From Treponema sp. (GTDB lineage Bacteria; Spirochaetota; Spirochaetia; Treponematales; Breznakiellaceae), in assembly GCA_031257595.1 (NCBI GenBank), contig JAIROH010000100.1, forward strand, positions 1 to 18,846: a stretch of 18,846 nt of DNA, read 5' to 3'. The first letter of the stretch is position 1. Each line of letters begins with the position of its first letter. Shown in pieces: positions 1-6,297 of this stretch. The notes beneath the pieces were generated by a model, which had not been told where the DNA came from, searched no databases, and was given only the letters and a program-made list of their open reading frames with translations. Position numbers and translations under genes: made by a program.

Positions 1-1
1 A

Positions 2-250
2 CCTGACAAAATCGTCCTGGGCCGTCCGTACCGGCTGAAATCAAGCCCGACCTACGGCTATGTACGTCCGGTAGAGATTATCAGACCCGGGACGTATCGG
101 ATGAAGGAACTGGCTGAAAGGGAGGGAAAACCGTTCAGGTTTATCGTGGTCAAGTGTGAACATACGGTTTATAAAGATGACACAACAGGCCTTATAAGGT
201 ATTTCCGCTCTGCAGAGATTATCGAGTGTAATGAGGAGGAAACGCTATGA
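2..250 (+). CDS. Hypothetical small phage protein, 5' end cut by window
   Basis: An open frame enters from the left edge and ends at TGA 248-250, giving 82 visible residues and no visible start. The product is small, basic-to-neutral and rich in beta-type residues, with a pattern (GRPYRLKSSPTYGYVRPVEI, then RYFRSAEII near the end) suggesting a compact SH3-like or other all-beta fold. That reading is an impression, not a family assignment. The stop overlaps the ATG of the next gene (ATGA), so the two are probably translationally coupled. I do not recognise the family. Its place at the head of a chain of small accessory genes suggests a non-structural role. Confidence 0.6.
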   Translation, partial: PDKIVLGRPYRLKSSPTYGYVRPVEIIRPGTYRMKELAEREGKPFRFIVVKCEHTVYKDDTTGLIRYFRSAEIIECNEEETL

Positions 251-891
251 AATATAAAGTAGGCGACACGGTGCGCATCCGGTCGAAGGAGTGGATGGAC
301 GCGCAGGAAAAGGACGACGATGGCGACATTCTTGGGCCGTCAAAAGCCAAGCATTATATATCCGAGGAGATGCAGAAGTATGCGGGTAAGACGGTAAAAA
401 TTATTATAGCGGAGGTTGATTGCTATTGTTTATACATAGATGAAGGGGCTTGTTTTTGGGAAGACTGGATGTTTGACCCTGATTATAAGGCTGACGCACC
501 GCTTCCCGCTGAGGACGCTATCCGGGCTATGCTGGACGGCGAGACGCTGCATGATAAAGATGGATATAGGCACGATTTTTCCGAGCTGCGCGGGGACTTT
601 ATACGGAGGGGTACTACTAACGGCGATGTAACCGTGATCAGTAAGTTTTCCGACCTTTATCGCCGTCCCATCAAGCACAAGCGCCCGATGACCCGGTGGG
701 AAATATTGAATTGGGTCAGCAGCGAAGCGAGCCGGGGGTGGGTGGTCAGGCCGGAAGGCGGCGATACATGGAGCACGCCGCAATTTTTTAATTACGACAT
801 GGAGTCGGACAGATACCAGCGCGCCCGGCTGCTCTCCGATCTGTCCGGGGTGGACGAAAGCAATATACAGGGCTTTGAGGTGGAGGAATGA
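247..891 (+). CDS. Two-part phage hypothetical protein
   Basis: 214 aa, ATG start overlapping the previous stop, with GAGGAGG-like sequence (AATGAGGAGGAAACGCT) just upstream. The N-terminal third starts KYKVGDTVRIRS and continues to MQKYAGKTVKI, an arrangement common in small phage proteins with a KOW/SH3-like beta barrel. After an acidic middle, the C-terminal third (from about residue 145, MTRWEILNWV, then GWVVR and SGVDESNIQGF) looks like a second recurring phage module. The protein therefore looks like a fusion of two widespread uncharacterised modules. No catalytic motif is visible. The stop overlaps the next start (ATGA). Confidence 0.75.
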   Translation: MKYKVGDTVRIRSKEWMDAQEKDDDGDILGPSKAKHYISEEMQKYAGKTVKIIIAEVDCYCLYIDEGACFWEDWMFDPDYKADAPLPAEDAIRAMLDGETLHDKDGYRHDFSELRGDFIRRGTTNGDVTVISKFSDLYRRPIKHKRPMTRWEILNWVSSEASRGWVVRPEGGDTWSTPQFFNYDMESDRYQRARLLSDLSGVDESNIQGFEVEE

Positions 892-1052
892 GTGTCCCGG
901 AAAACACCTGTGACGGCCTGGTTGTCTGTAGTGCGTGCGGAGAAGTGCTGGTATGTGATTCCAATGGCGACATGCCGGATATATGCCCCAACTGCAACGA
1001 TAAAATTGAATGGTCTCAATGGCAAGACCCTTGTGAGGAGGTGGGGGAATGA
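888..1052 (+). CDS. Small zinc-ribbon-like protein
   Basis: 54 aa, ATG at 888 overlapping the upstream TGA (ATGA), with GGAGG at 882-886 as a very close ribosome site. Cysteines come as Cys14-x2-Cys17 and Cys33-x2-Cys36, the pattern of a single zinc ribbon: VVCSACGEVLVC and then ICPNCNDKIEW. Additional Cys8, Cys23 and Cys49 are present. The acidic remainder makes DNA binding on its own doubtful; a protein-protein adaptor is equally possible. It is too short for most gene callers, but the overlap with both neighbours and the paired cysteines support it. Function unknown. Confidence 0.65.
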   Translation: MSVPENTCDGLVVCSACGEVLVCDSNGDMPDICPNCNDKIEWSQWQDPCEEVGE

Positions 1053-1180
1053 TGGCAGGGCAAGACAAACAAAATGATCTTTGTAATTTTGAAATACTTG
1101 ACAGTATAAAACCGATGGTAAATGGAACGCCGCTAAAAACGAACCGGATTGTAGACAAGCCGGACAAAAAGGCGCTATAA
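1049..1180 (+). CDS. Small hypothetical protein
   Basis: 43 aa, ATG at 1049 overlapping the previous stop; a second ATG at 1052 is equally placed. GAGGAGGTGGGGG directly upstream gives a strong ribosome site. The peptide is polar, lysine-rich at the C-terminus (KPDKKAL), has one cysteine, and has no membrane segment or recognisable motif. It is supported mainly by the ribosome site and by continuing the ATGA overlap chain of the preceding genes. Function unknown. Confidence 0.45.
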   Translation: MMAGQDKQNDLCNFEILDSIKPMVNGTPLKTNRIVDKPDKKAL

Positions 1181-1189
1181 TACACAGTG

Positions 1190-1205
1190 AGGAGAATGCC
1201 CTGTA
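1190..1205 (+). promoter_or_regulatory. Shine-Dalgarno followed by GTA (putative start of candidate endolysin)
   Basis: AGGAG at 1190-1194, then 8 nt, then GTA at 1203-1205 in the frame of the gene that follows. That frame opens after TGA 1188-1190 and has no ATG, GTG or TTG before GTG 1275, which lacks any ribosome site. An ATG at 1196 lies only 1 nt from the AGGAG and in another frame that stops at 1229-1231. GTA is therefore the best-placed first codon, although it is not an accepted start codon. Confidence 0.5.
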
Positions 1206-1697
1206 TTAAGATACAGCTACAAAACCCGTGAATTAACCGGCCTTAAGACAGGCCCCGTCCGTTTTACCTCCGAAGTGTACCCCGCCAATTCCATATTCAG
1301 AAAAGACAGGCCGGACCGGGTGATCCGGGCCATAACGCGCCTGCGAACATCAGGCGAGCCGGTCAGCCCCGCCCCTTTCCCTATGGGGGAATGGCTTATT
1401 CTCGGCCCCGAAAACTGGGAAGGCGAATATAACCGCCTGCATTTTGGCGCCGTAAAGCTCCGTACAAACGCCGAGCAGTATCTCGACGTATGGGAACTGG
1501 ACAGGCGCGGGGCATACGAGCGGCCAACCGGCAGGCGTACCATTGACACCGGATACTGCCTTCACTATTCAGATTTCAGAACAAGCCTCGGCTGCCTGAT
1601 AACCGGCAGCGCCCCCTGCTGGAATAAGGTTCTGGCAGAGATAACGGCGGAACTGGCGGGAACCGGAGCGCCCGTTCCGCTTATCGTAGAAACATAA
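1203..1697 (+). CDS. Candidate YkuD/DUF5675-like lysis protein (endolysin)
   Basis: 164 aa if translation begins at GTA 1203; only 140 aa from GTG 1275, which has no ribosome site and would lose the natural-looking N-terminus (LRYSYKTRELTGLKTG). Near the C-terminus lies GYCLHYSDFRTSLGCLITGS. A His followed by Ser-x-Gly-Cys resembles the active-site pattern of L,D-transpeptidase (YkuD) and of DUF5675 phage proteins, in which His and Cys act on peptidoglycan peptides. The His-Cys spacing here is shorter than in classical YkuD, so the assignment is tentative. It stands 10 nt before a spanin-like gene pair, which is where an endolysin is expected. No signal peptide is visible, so it would depend on a holin not identified here. 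A structural protein cannot be excluded. Confidence 0.45.
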   Translation, partial: VLRYSYKTRELTGLKTGPVRFTSEVYPANSIFRKDRPDRVIRAITRLRTSGEPVSPAPFPMGEWLILGPENWEGEYNRLHFGAVKLRTNAEQYLDVWELDRRGAYERPTGRRTIDTGYCLHYSDFRTSLGCLITGSAPCWNKVLAEITAELAGTGAPVPLIVET

Positions 1698-1714
1698 GGA
1701 GGATGGCGTGAATG
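1696..1714 (+). promoter_or_regulatory. One ribosome site serving two start codons in different frames
   Basis: AAGGAGGA at 1696-1703 is followed by GTG at 1708 (5 nt after AGGAGG) and ATG at 1712 (9 nt after). The two starts open different long frames, so one ribosome site seems to direct both members of the overlapping pair. A third ATG at 1703 stops after two codons. Confidence 0.6.
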
Positions 1715-2253
1715 CGGGAAAATCGCGTTTTGTTTTTTATTTTAGTTGCGGGATTATTGCTCTGCTCTGTAGCGGGTGCGCTACGCGCCCAGGAACCGGA
1801 TCAGTGGTATCTGATATCGGAAACGGAGCTGCGGAGTATCGAGCAATACAAAGCGAACAGCGAGCGGGAGAAGCTAAACTGGCTGTCACAGCTGAGGGAG
1901 TTGCAAACGGCAGCAGCGAACTCAGCCGTGAGATCGGCGAAATTGGAAGCGGACTCGGCGAGCTTGAATCGGCAATTGGCATGGGAGCAGGCCGAGCGGC
2001 AGAGCTGGCAGACGCGGGCGCGGCAATTGAAGCAGCAAGCCGGGAACTCCGAAACCAGGGCGAACAGATTGGCGCTGGAATCGGAGCGGTTGAGCGCTCA
2101 ATTAGCGCAAGCCGGGGAAACGAATCGGAAATTGGAGCAATCCTTCAACGAATACGAGGCCGGCCGGTTGGCGCTGATCTCATCGAAGAATGGCGAAATA
2201 GCCGGGCTAAAGCAGGAAGTAGCGCACAAGACCCTGGAAGCGGAGAAATATAA
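1708..2253 (+). CDS. Putative outer-membrane lipoprotein spanin (o-spanin-like)
   Basis: 181 aa from GTG 1708. The N-terminus has basic residues (K5, R7), a hydrophobic stretch (FVFYFSCGIIALL) and a lipobox-like LCSGC with the acylated cysteine at about residue 24, so a lipoprotein is predicted. The mature part is rich in Gly, Ala, Glu, Ile and Ser with a roughly seven-residue rhythm (SREIGEIGSGLGELESAIG; later RNQGEQIGAGIGAVERSI), suggesting a long helical or coiled-coil periplasmic stalk. Almost the whole gene overlaps the next one in another frame. Phage Rz1-type spanins are outer-membrane lipoproteins often encoded inside or over the inner-membrane partner, which is the basis of the call. 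It is much longer than typical Rz1 (about 60 aa). Alternatively, only one of the two frames is real. Confidence 0.6.
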   Translation: MNAGKSRFVFYFSCGIIALLCSGCATRPGTGSVVSDIGNGAAEYRAIQSEQRAGEAKLAVTAEGVANGSSELSREIGEIGSGLGELESAIGMGAGRAAELADAGAAIEAASRELRNQGEQIGAGIGAVERSISASRGNESEIGAILQRIRGRPVGADLIEEWRNSRAKAGSSAQDPGSGEI

Positions 2254-2359
2254 AGGCGACGCCGCGGCGCGGCTATTTATTATAATCGGCTTTGCCGCGT
2301 CATGGGTTATTTTTATTGCCGTTAAGGTGTTTTTCCGGTCAACACCAATAAAAATATAA
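1712..2359 (+). CDS. Putative inner-membrane coiled-coil spanin (i-spanin-like)
   Basis: 215 aa from ATG 1712. It begins with a signal peptide or membrane segment (VLFFILVAGLLLCSVAGAL) ending in a plausible cleavage site, Ala-Leu-Arg-Ala-Gln. Residues of about 45-165 form a polar Gln/Glu/Ala/Arg/Leu-rich coiled coil, and a C-terminal membrane helix follows (LFIIIGFAASWVIFIAVKVF, about 186-205) with a short basic tail. If the signal is cleaved, the protein would be held in the inner membrane by its C-terminus with the coiled coil in the periplasm, the reverse of lambda Rz, which is anchored by its N-terminus. Partner: the lipoprotein encoded in the overlapping frame. Together they would bridge both membranes in the last step of lysis. 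A holin-like or unrelated envelope role is possible. Confidence 0.6.
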   Translation: MRENRVLFFILVAGLLLCSVAGALRAQEPDQWYLISETELRSIEQYKANSEREKLNWLSQLRELQTAAANSAVRSAKLEADSASLNRQLAWEQAERQSWQTRARQLKQQAGNSETRANRLALESERLSAQLAQAGETNRKLEQSFNEYEAGRLALISSKNGEIAGLKQEVAHKTLEAEKYKGDAAARLFIIIGFAASWVIFIAVKVFFRSTPIKI

Positions 2360-2364
2360 AAAAA

Positions 2365-2380
2365 GAGGGGCGGTCCTGTA
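2365..2380 (+). promoter_or_regulatory. Shine-Dalgarno followed by GTA (37-codon ORF)
   Basis: GAGGGG at 2365-2370, 7 nt, then GTA at 2378-2380. The following 37-codon frame contains no ATG, GTG or TTG at all, so without GTA this ORF has no start. Confidence 0.4.
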
Positions 2381-2491
2381 AAATCCAAGGCAAAGATACG
2401 AATTGAATGTGAAGTCAAAGACACCCTCCCTCTTGATACCCTTGAGATATTCCAGGGAACCGTCCGCGGTATAACAGCCGCGGACTTCTAA
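2378..2491 (+). CDS. Small ORF with putative GTA start, ParB-N-like pattern
   Basis: 37 codons from GTA 2378 to TAA 2489-2491, filling the gap between the lysis pair and the small terminase. The peptide reads like ordinary coding sequence: basic N-terminus (VKSKAKIRIE), then LPLDTLEIFQGTVRGIT and a terminal AADF. The order Leu-x-x-Leu...Phe-Gln-Gly...Leu/Ile-Thr is loosely like the start of ParB/sulfiredoxin-type domains that often occur near phage terminases. If so, this is only a fragment, or a free-standing mini-protein. The start codon is non-standard and no function can be assigned. Confidence 0.35.
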   Translation, partial: VKSKAKIRIECEVKDTLPLDTLEIFQGTVRGITAADF

Positions 2492-2509
2492 ATCAGACAG
2501 GAATCAGAT

Positions 2510-2965
2510 ATGCCGATGCCAAAGCAACTGGAAGGAAAAGCGGTCTCAATAATGAACCAGCCGAACCGGGGTAAGGGAGCGGGGAGAAAGCCCAGGCTCG
2601 TCCGAAAATGGATCAAGGCTTGCAACATTGAGAAAGAGGATGCCCGAAATATGCTTCTGAACCTCCTGGGCGGCCATACCATGGCGGAACTTAAAGAATT
2701 GGAAAAGAGCGAATATGACCAGGTGAGCGTTCTGACCTACGGGTTTATACGGCAGGCAATAGCGGCCGTTGGAAAAAATGATTTTAGCGTTTTCAGGCAG
2801 ATGCTGGAATTCATATACGGGAAGGACGAGCAGCCGATCAGGATAAAAGACGATGCCGGGCTTGTCGATTTAAAAGACCTGCTCATTGAGCGCTGCGAAG
2901 AGTCGCCGGAGGAAAGGGAGCGGATTATTGCCGGACTTGAAAAGATTACAGGTAACACGGAGTGA
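2510..2965 (+). CDS. Putative small terminase subunit
   Basis: 151 aa, ATG 2510 with AGGA at 2499-2502 upstream; ATG 2516 and ATG 2552 are alternatives with poorer ribosome sites. A basic N-terminal part (NRGKGAGRKPRLVRKWIKA) is followed by helical segments and a region reading FRQMLEFIYGKDEQPI. This layout occurs in phage proteins encoded just before the large terminase. Small terminases bind the packaging site in phage DNA and feed it to the motor. The assignment rests on position, size, basic N-terminus and helical character, not on a confirmed family match. The last ~38 nt overlap the start of the large-terminase ATPase gene in another frame. Confidence 0.6.
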   Translation: MPMPKQLEGKAVSIMNQPNRGKGAGRKPRLVRKWIKACNIEKEDARNMLLNLLGGHTMAELKELEKSEYDQVSVLTYGFIRQAIAAVGKNDFSVFRQMLEFIYGKDEQPIRIKDDAGLVDLKDLLIERCEESPEERERIIAGLEKITGNTE

Positions 2966-3836
2966 CGCGACAGAACTACTTCATACCCTATCCCCCTATC
3001 ACTATATCCAGAGCCTCGGCTTCACACCCTACGAATGGCAGGAGGCCGTTTTACGCAGCCCCCACAGACGCAAGGTTATCAACGGAGCGCGTCAGGCGGG
3101 AAAAAGCACCATCGTCAGCGCGAAGCCCTGTCATATAGCCAGGTATTACCCCAAAAGCGTTTCACTTATCGTGGCCGCAACAGAACAGCAGGCATTCTAC
3201 GACATGGAGAAGGTCAAGGATTTTATAGTGCATGACCCGAATTACCCGAAGGTTGATCGGGACAGCGACCGGCTGGTCACCCTTTTCAACGGAAGCTGGA
3301 TCATGGTTGTACCGGCCACGGAGAAGGCGGCGCGGGGCCCCAGCGCGCCCCGGCTGATACTGCTGGACGAAGCGAGCCGCATAGAAGACATAGTTTATCG
3401 TTCCGGTATTATCCCCATGCTGACTAATAACCCCGAGTGTGAACTCATCAGTATAAGCACTCCAAACGGCAAAGAGGGCTTCTTTTTTGAGAGTTTCAAT
3501 AACTCCAGGTGGGAACGCTACGAAGTAAGAAGTCCCTGGGATGTGGCAGACATCGAATTCAGGCTTAAACCGTCAATACCGGAAGCCGAGTACCGCCAGC
3601 GGAGAGCTGGGAAAGGTATTAAAGCCTTTTATTCCCCGCGCCACGAAAACCGGGAGGAGCAGGAATTTAACCTTGGCGAGATGGGGCCGTTGATGTACCG
3701 GCAGGAATACTGCGTTGAATTCGTAGAACCGGAAGACCAGGTATTCAGCTACGACGATATAGAACGCCTGATGAGCAACAGGGCCGAGGGAATAAACCTT
3801 GACGGCATAGGGGAAGCGGAACCCTTGACGATTTAA
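2928..3836 (+). CDS. terL: Large terminase, ATPase domain (separate polypeptide)
   Basis: 302 aa from TTG 2928, which follows GGGAG 2916-2920 at 7 nt and overlaps the end of the small terminase. TTG 2886 or a GTA at 2952 (giving VTRSDATELL) are alternatives. Visible landmarks: YEWQ adenine-binding motif near residue 35; Walker A GARQAGKST near 53-61; Walker B LILLDEAS near 143-150, with the catalytic Glu; coupling motif SISTP near 175-179. This is the motor that drives DNA into the prohead. The frame stops at TAA 3834-3836, after EPLTI, where the linker to the nuclease domain should be. The nuclease domain follows as its own gene, in another frame, 34 nt later. The ATPase assignment is secure; the exact start is not. 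Confidence 0.92.
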   Translation: MPDLKRLQVTRSDATELLHTLSPYHYIQSLGFTPYEWQEAVLRSPHRRKVINGARQAGKSTIVSAKPCHIARYYPKSVSLIVAATEQQAFYDMEKVKDFIVHDPNYPKVDRDSDRLVTLFNGSWIMVVPATEKAARGPSAPRLILLDEASRIEDIVYRSGIIPMLTNNPECELISISTPNGKEGFFFESFNNSRWERYEVRSPWDVADIEFRLKPSIPEAEYRQRRAGKGIKAFYSPRHENREEQEFNLGEMGPLMYRQEYCVEFVEPEDQVFSYDDIERLMSNRAEGINLDGIGEAEPLTI

Positions 3837-3859
3837 CCGCGAAGGATTAGGATAATTAC

Positions 3860-3873
3860 AGGAGCGGCTTGTA
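3860..3873 (+). promoter_or_regulatory. Shine-Dalgarno followed by GTA (terminase nuclease)
   Basis: AGGAG at 3860-3864, 6 nt, then GTA at 3871-3873, in frame with the nuclease domain. The frame has a stop at 3853-3855 just upstream. The first ATG (3928) lies after the catalytic Asp in ILTADIAKKRDY and has no ribosome site. Confidence 0.55.
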
Positions 3874-4593
3874 CACGAGTATATCTTAACGGCGGATATT
3901 GCCAAGAAGCGTGATTATTTCGCGCTGATGCTGTTTCAAGACAATGTCCGCGTTATAGCCGGCAACAAAACCCTCGACACCCCTGACCGCGTAATCCATT
4001 ACTACGACATTAAAAACATCGAGCAGTACCAGGGCTTTGATTATGAAGAAATGGCGGAGCGCATAGCCGACATAATGCGGAACCCGCAGCTGTGCCTGAA
4101 TACCGATCTCATTGTGGACGGAACCGGCGTAGGGGAAGCCGCCATCGAAATGATACGGAAGCGGGGCCTGTACCCCATACCCATCATATTCAGCGGAGGG
4201 GAAGCCCCCAGGGAACACTACACCGGTATGGGGGAAGTATTCAGCGGCAGCGGGAGCTTTGCCGGGGCAAAGATATTGAAAGAGATCAGTGTTCCCAAAA
4301 AGGACCTGGCGGGCGCGGGAAAAGTGATGATGCAGCAGGGCAGACTCCGCGTCGCGCCGGGCAAATGGAACGGGGAATTCAAAAAGCAGCTTTCAAAATT
4401 TAAGGGTAAGATTAACGAGCGGACCGGCAACACAAAGTACGAAGCGGACACCGAAAAAGACCACGATGACCTGGTGGTCTGTTTCCTCATGGGCGCATGG
4501 TGGATATTTAACCGCAGGGAGAGAAACAGCAACCCGGAGCGCACCGCGACACAGGGCGCCGCCGCGGGATGGGAACCGGATGACTATATGTAG
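3871..4593 (+). CDS. terL: Large terminase, nuclease domain (separate polypeptide, GTA start)
   Basis: 240 aa from GTA 3871 to TAG 4591-4593. This is the RNase H-like nuclease half of a large terminase: YILTADIAKKRDYFALMLF carries the first metal-binding Asp (residue 9), TDLIVDGTGVG the second (Asp 83), and DHDDLVV the third cluster (Asp 199/200). It cuts the concatemer at the start and end of packaging. From ATG 3928 the protein would lose residue 9 and be inactive, which argues for the upstream start. A single frameshift would not rejoin it to the ATPase half, because the linker also holds a stop at 3853. The split therefore looks like two genes rather than a sequencing slip, unless two errors are present. 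Confidence 0.85.
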   Translation, partial: VHEYILTADIAKKRDYFALMLFQDNVRVIAGNKTLDTPDRVIHYYDIKNIEQYQGFDYEEMAERIADIMRNPQLCLNTDLIVDGTGVGEAAIEMIRKRGLYPIPIIFSGGEAPREHYTGMGEVFSGSGSFAGAKILKEISVPKKDLAGAGKVMMQQGRLRVAPGKWNGEFKKQLSKFKGKINERTGNTKYEADTEKDHDDLVVCFLMGAWWIFNRRERNSNPERTATQGAAAGWEPDDYM

Positions 4594-4605
4594 GAGGCCC
4601 GCGTA
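4592..4605 (+). promoter_or_regulatory. Shine-Dalgarno followed by GTA (portal)
   Basis: AGGAGG at 4592-4597, overlapping the TAG of the terminase nuclease, then 5 nt and GTA at 4603-4605 in frame with the portal. The next possible start, ATG 4711, has no ribosome site and would remove 36 residues that look like genuine portal N-terminus. Confidence 0.6.
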
Positions 4606-6297
4606 AAACAGGCAGAACAGGACAAGGAACAACGCGCCCCGCGCATTTCCAAAGACAGCCTCGAACGGCTGATCAAAATACAGAAGCAAATTAAAGACAA
4701 CCGATCCAGCATGGACGTCCGCTGGAAGCAGGCGGCGCAGTACATAAACCCGGATATGAACTGGAATGACGAGCCGGACACGGCACAGAAACCGGAAGAC
4801 ACCACACACATCTATGACACCACGGCAATCAAAGCGAGTAATACCCTCGCGGACGGCATACAGGGCTACAGCTTCGCAAGGAACCAGGCGTGGTTTAAAA
4901 CGGCCCTCGAAGACATTGAGGAACTGAGCGGAGCAGAAACCGCGTGGCTGCAATACGCCGAAAAGATAATGTACCGGCAGACGCAGAAAAGTAATTTTTA
5001 CGATGAGGGCCGGGCGTTCGTAAAATGCTGCGCCGATTTCGGCACGGCAATCATGACCCGTGTTGACGATATTATAAGGCGCATACCCTCATATAAAACG
5101 CAGCACCTGAAGTATTGCTGCATAGATGAAAACCCCTACGGCGAAGCAGACGTATTATTCCGGGACTTTTGGATTGACGCATACAAAGCCGCTTCCATCT
5201 TTGGATTAAACAAGCTCCCCAAAAACATCAAGGAAGCCTGCGACAAAGGGAACATGAAGCTCTGGAAGTTCACCCAGGCGATACTTCCCGTTGACCGCTA
5301 CGACATGGACATCCGGCGGCCTCAGGGCAAGGAGTATTATACGGTTTACTGGGCTGCCATAGAGCATGACAAGCCGGTGATAGACGGCTACTTTGAACTC
5401 AAGCCTTTTTTTGTTTGGCGATGGAGCCGGAACCTCGACGGCGGAGTATGGGGGAGCAACAGCCCCGGCATGATGGAACTGCCCGACATTAAGCAGGCGA
5501 ACAGCACCCGCGCCGATTATTCCCGCATAGTACAGCAGATGGGACGGCCGCCCGTCAAGGCGACCGACGGGCTGAACGGAATGATCAACCTTAGACCTAA
5601 CGGCGTGACCAGCCTCCGCCCCGGTGAAGATTTTGCGCTTGTGCCGGTCACCGGGAACCCCCAGGGAATAGGCGATGACCTTGAACGCCTGCACAAGGCT
5701 ATCAATGAAGCGTACTATACGGACTTTTTTTTAATTCTTTCCCAAAACATGGAGAAACAGAAAACCGCGACGGAAGTAGCGGGTATCCAGGGCGAGAAGG
5801 CGGCGCTCATGTCAGCCTTTTACGGGCGGCTGTCGGCGGAGTTTTTAGAACCGATGCTGGAAGATTTATTCAGCCTCGAACTATTGAGCGGCAGGATACC
5901 CAGGCCCCCCGAAAGCCTGATGCAACAGGACCGGAGGATACGGCTTGACATGATAAGCCCGTTAGCGCAAATGCAAAGACGCTATTTAATGCTGGGGAGC
6001 AGCCAGCAGGCCGTAGGCGAAATCACAGCCCTCGCGCAGGTTAACGCCCAGGTCCTCGACAATATTAATTTCGACCAACAGGTACGCGACATAGCTGACG
6101 CCTATGGTTTGGATAAACGAATCATCTACGACATGGCCGATGTAGAGCGGATGCGGCAGGCAAGGGCCCGGGCACAGCAGCAGGCTCTCGCCCAAGCCCA
6201 GCAATTAAGAGGGCTTGAGGTTGGCAGTAAAGCCCTGGCCAATGTCAGCAAAATACCGCCTGAACTACTACGGCAGGCGGAAGGAGGAATGCAGTGA
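4603..6297 (+). CDS. Portal (head-tail connector) protein, GTA start
   Basis: 564 aa from GTA 4603; 528 aa from ATG 4711. This matches the T7-type head-tail connecting protein family, which forms the dodecameric ring at the packaging vertex. The N-terminal region LERLIKIQKQIKDNRSSMDV leading to RWKQAAQYINPDMNW is the usual opening helix of this family, and half of it lies upstream of ATG 4711. Other family-like segments are SPGMMELPDIKQANS in the middle and KTATEVAGIQGEKAALMSAF, followed by LEPMLEDLFSLEL. The C-terminus is Gln/Ala-rich (ARARAQQQALAQAQQLRG), as expected for the barrel helix. The gene is in the same frame as the preceding terminase gene, separated only by TAG, so stop readthrough would make a fusion. 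A new start at the ribosome site is more likely. The stop overlaps the next GTG. Confidence 0.88.
   Translation, partial: VKQAEQDKEQRAPRISKDSLERLIKIQKQIKDNRSSMDVRWKQAAQYINPDMNWNDEPDTAQKPEDTTHIYDTTAIKASNTLADGIQGYSFARNQAWFKTALEDIEELSGAETAWLQYAEKIMYRQTQKSNFYDEGRAFVKCCADFGTAIMTRVDDIIRRIPSYKTQHLKYCCIDENPYGEADVLFRDFWIDAYKAASIFGLNKLPKNIKEACDKGNMKLWKFTQAILPVDRYDMDIRRPQGKEYYTVYWAAIEHDKPVIDGYFELKPFFVWRWSRNLDGGVWGSNSPGMMELPDIKQANSTRADYSRIVQQMGRPPVKATDGLNGMINLRPNGVTSLRPGEDFALVPVTGNPQGIGDDLERLHKAINEAYYTDFFLILSQNMEKQKTATEVAGIQGEKAALMSAFYGRLSAEFLEPMLEDLFSLELLSGRIPRPPESLMQQDRRIRLDMISPLAQMQRRYLMLGSSQQAVGEITALAQVNAQVLDNINFDQQVRDIADAYGLDKRIIYDMADVERMRQARARAQQQALAQAQQLRGLEVGSKALANVSKIPPELLRQAEGGMQ

Noticed and set aside
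1098..1124. TTGACA at 1098-1103 as a promoter for the lysis genes
   Set aside because: No acceptable -10 box at 16-18 nt; the best candidate, TAAATG, is at only 15 nt, and TATAAA at 1105 is far too close.
430..1185. 251-codon open frame on the - strand over the first accessory genes
   Set aside because: Translation has no family features, and it opposes four coupled + strand genes. Treated as a shadow.
1196..1231. ATG 1196 as start of the endolysin candidate with +1 frameshift at CCG TGA
   Set aside because: The ATG is only 1 nt from the AGGAG, and no stimulatory element is visible. GTA at 1203 needs no frameshift and matches the pattern at five other genes.
2952..2954. A seventh GTA start for the terminase ATPase
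   Set aside because: It lacks a good ribosome site (only AAAAG), whereas TTG 2928 follows GGGAG at 7 nt. Not counted among the GTA cases.
3837..3870. Intron or intein remnant in the terminase linker
   Set aside because: The 34-nt gap holds no intron core or splice motifs and no intein blocks. Only the split itself is supported.
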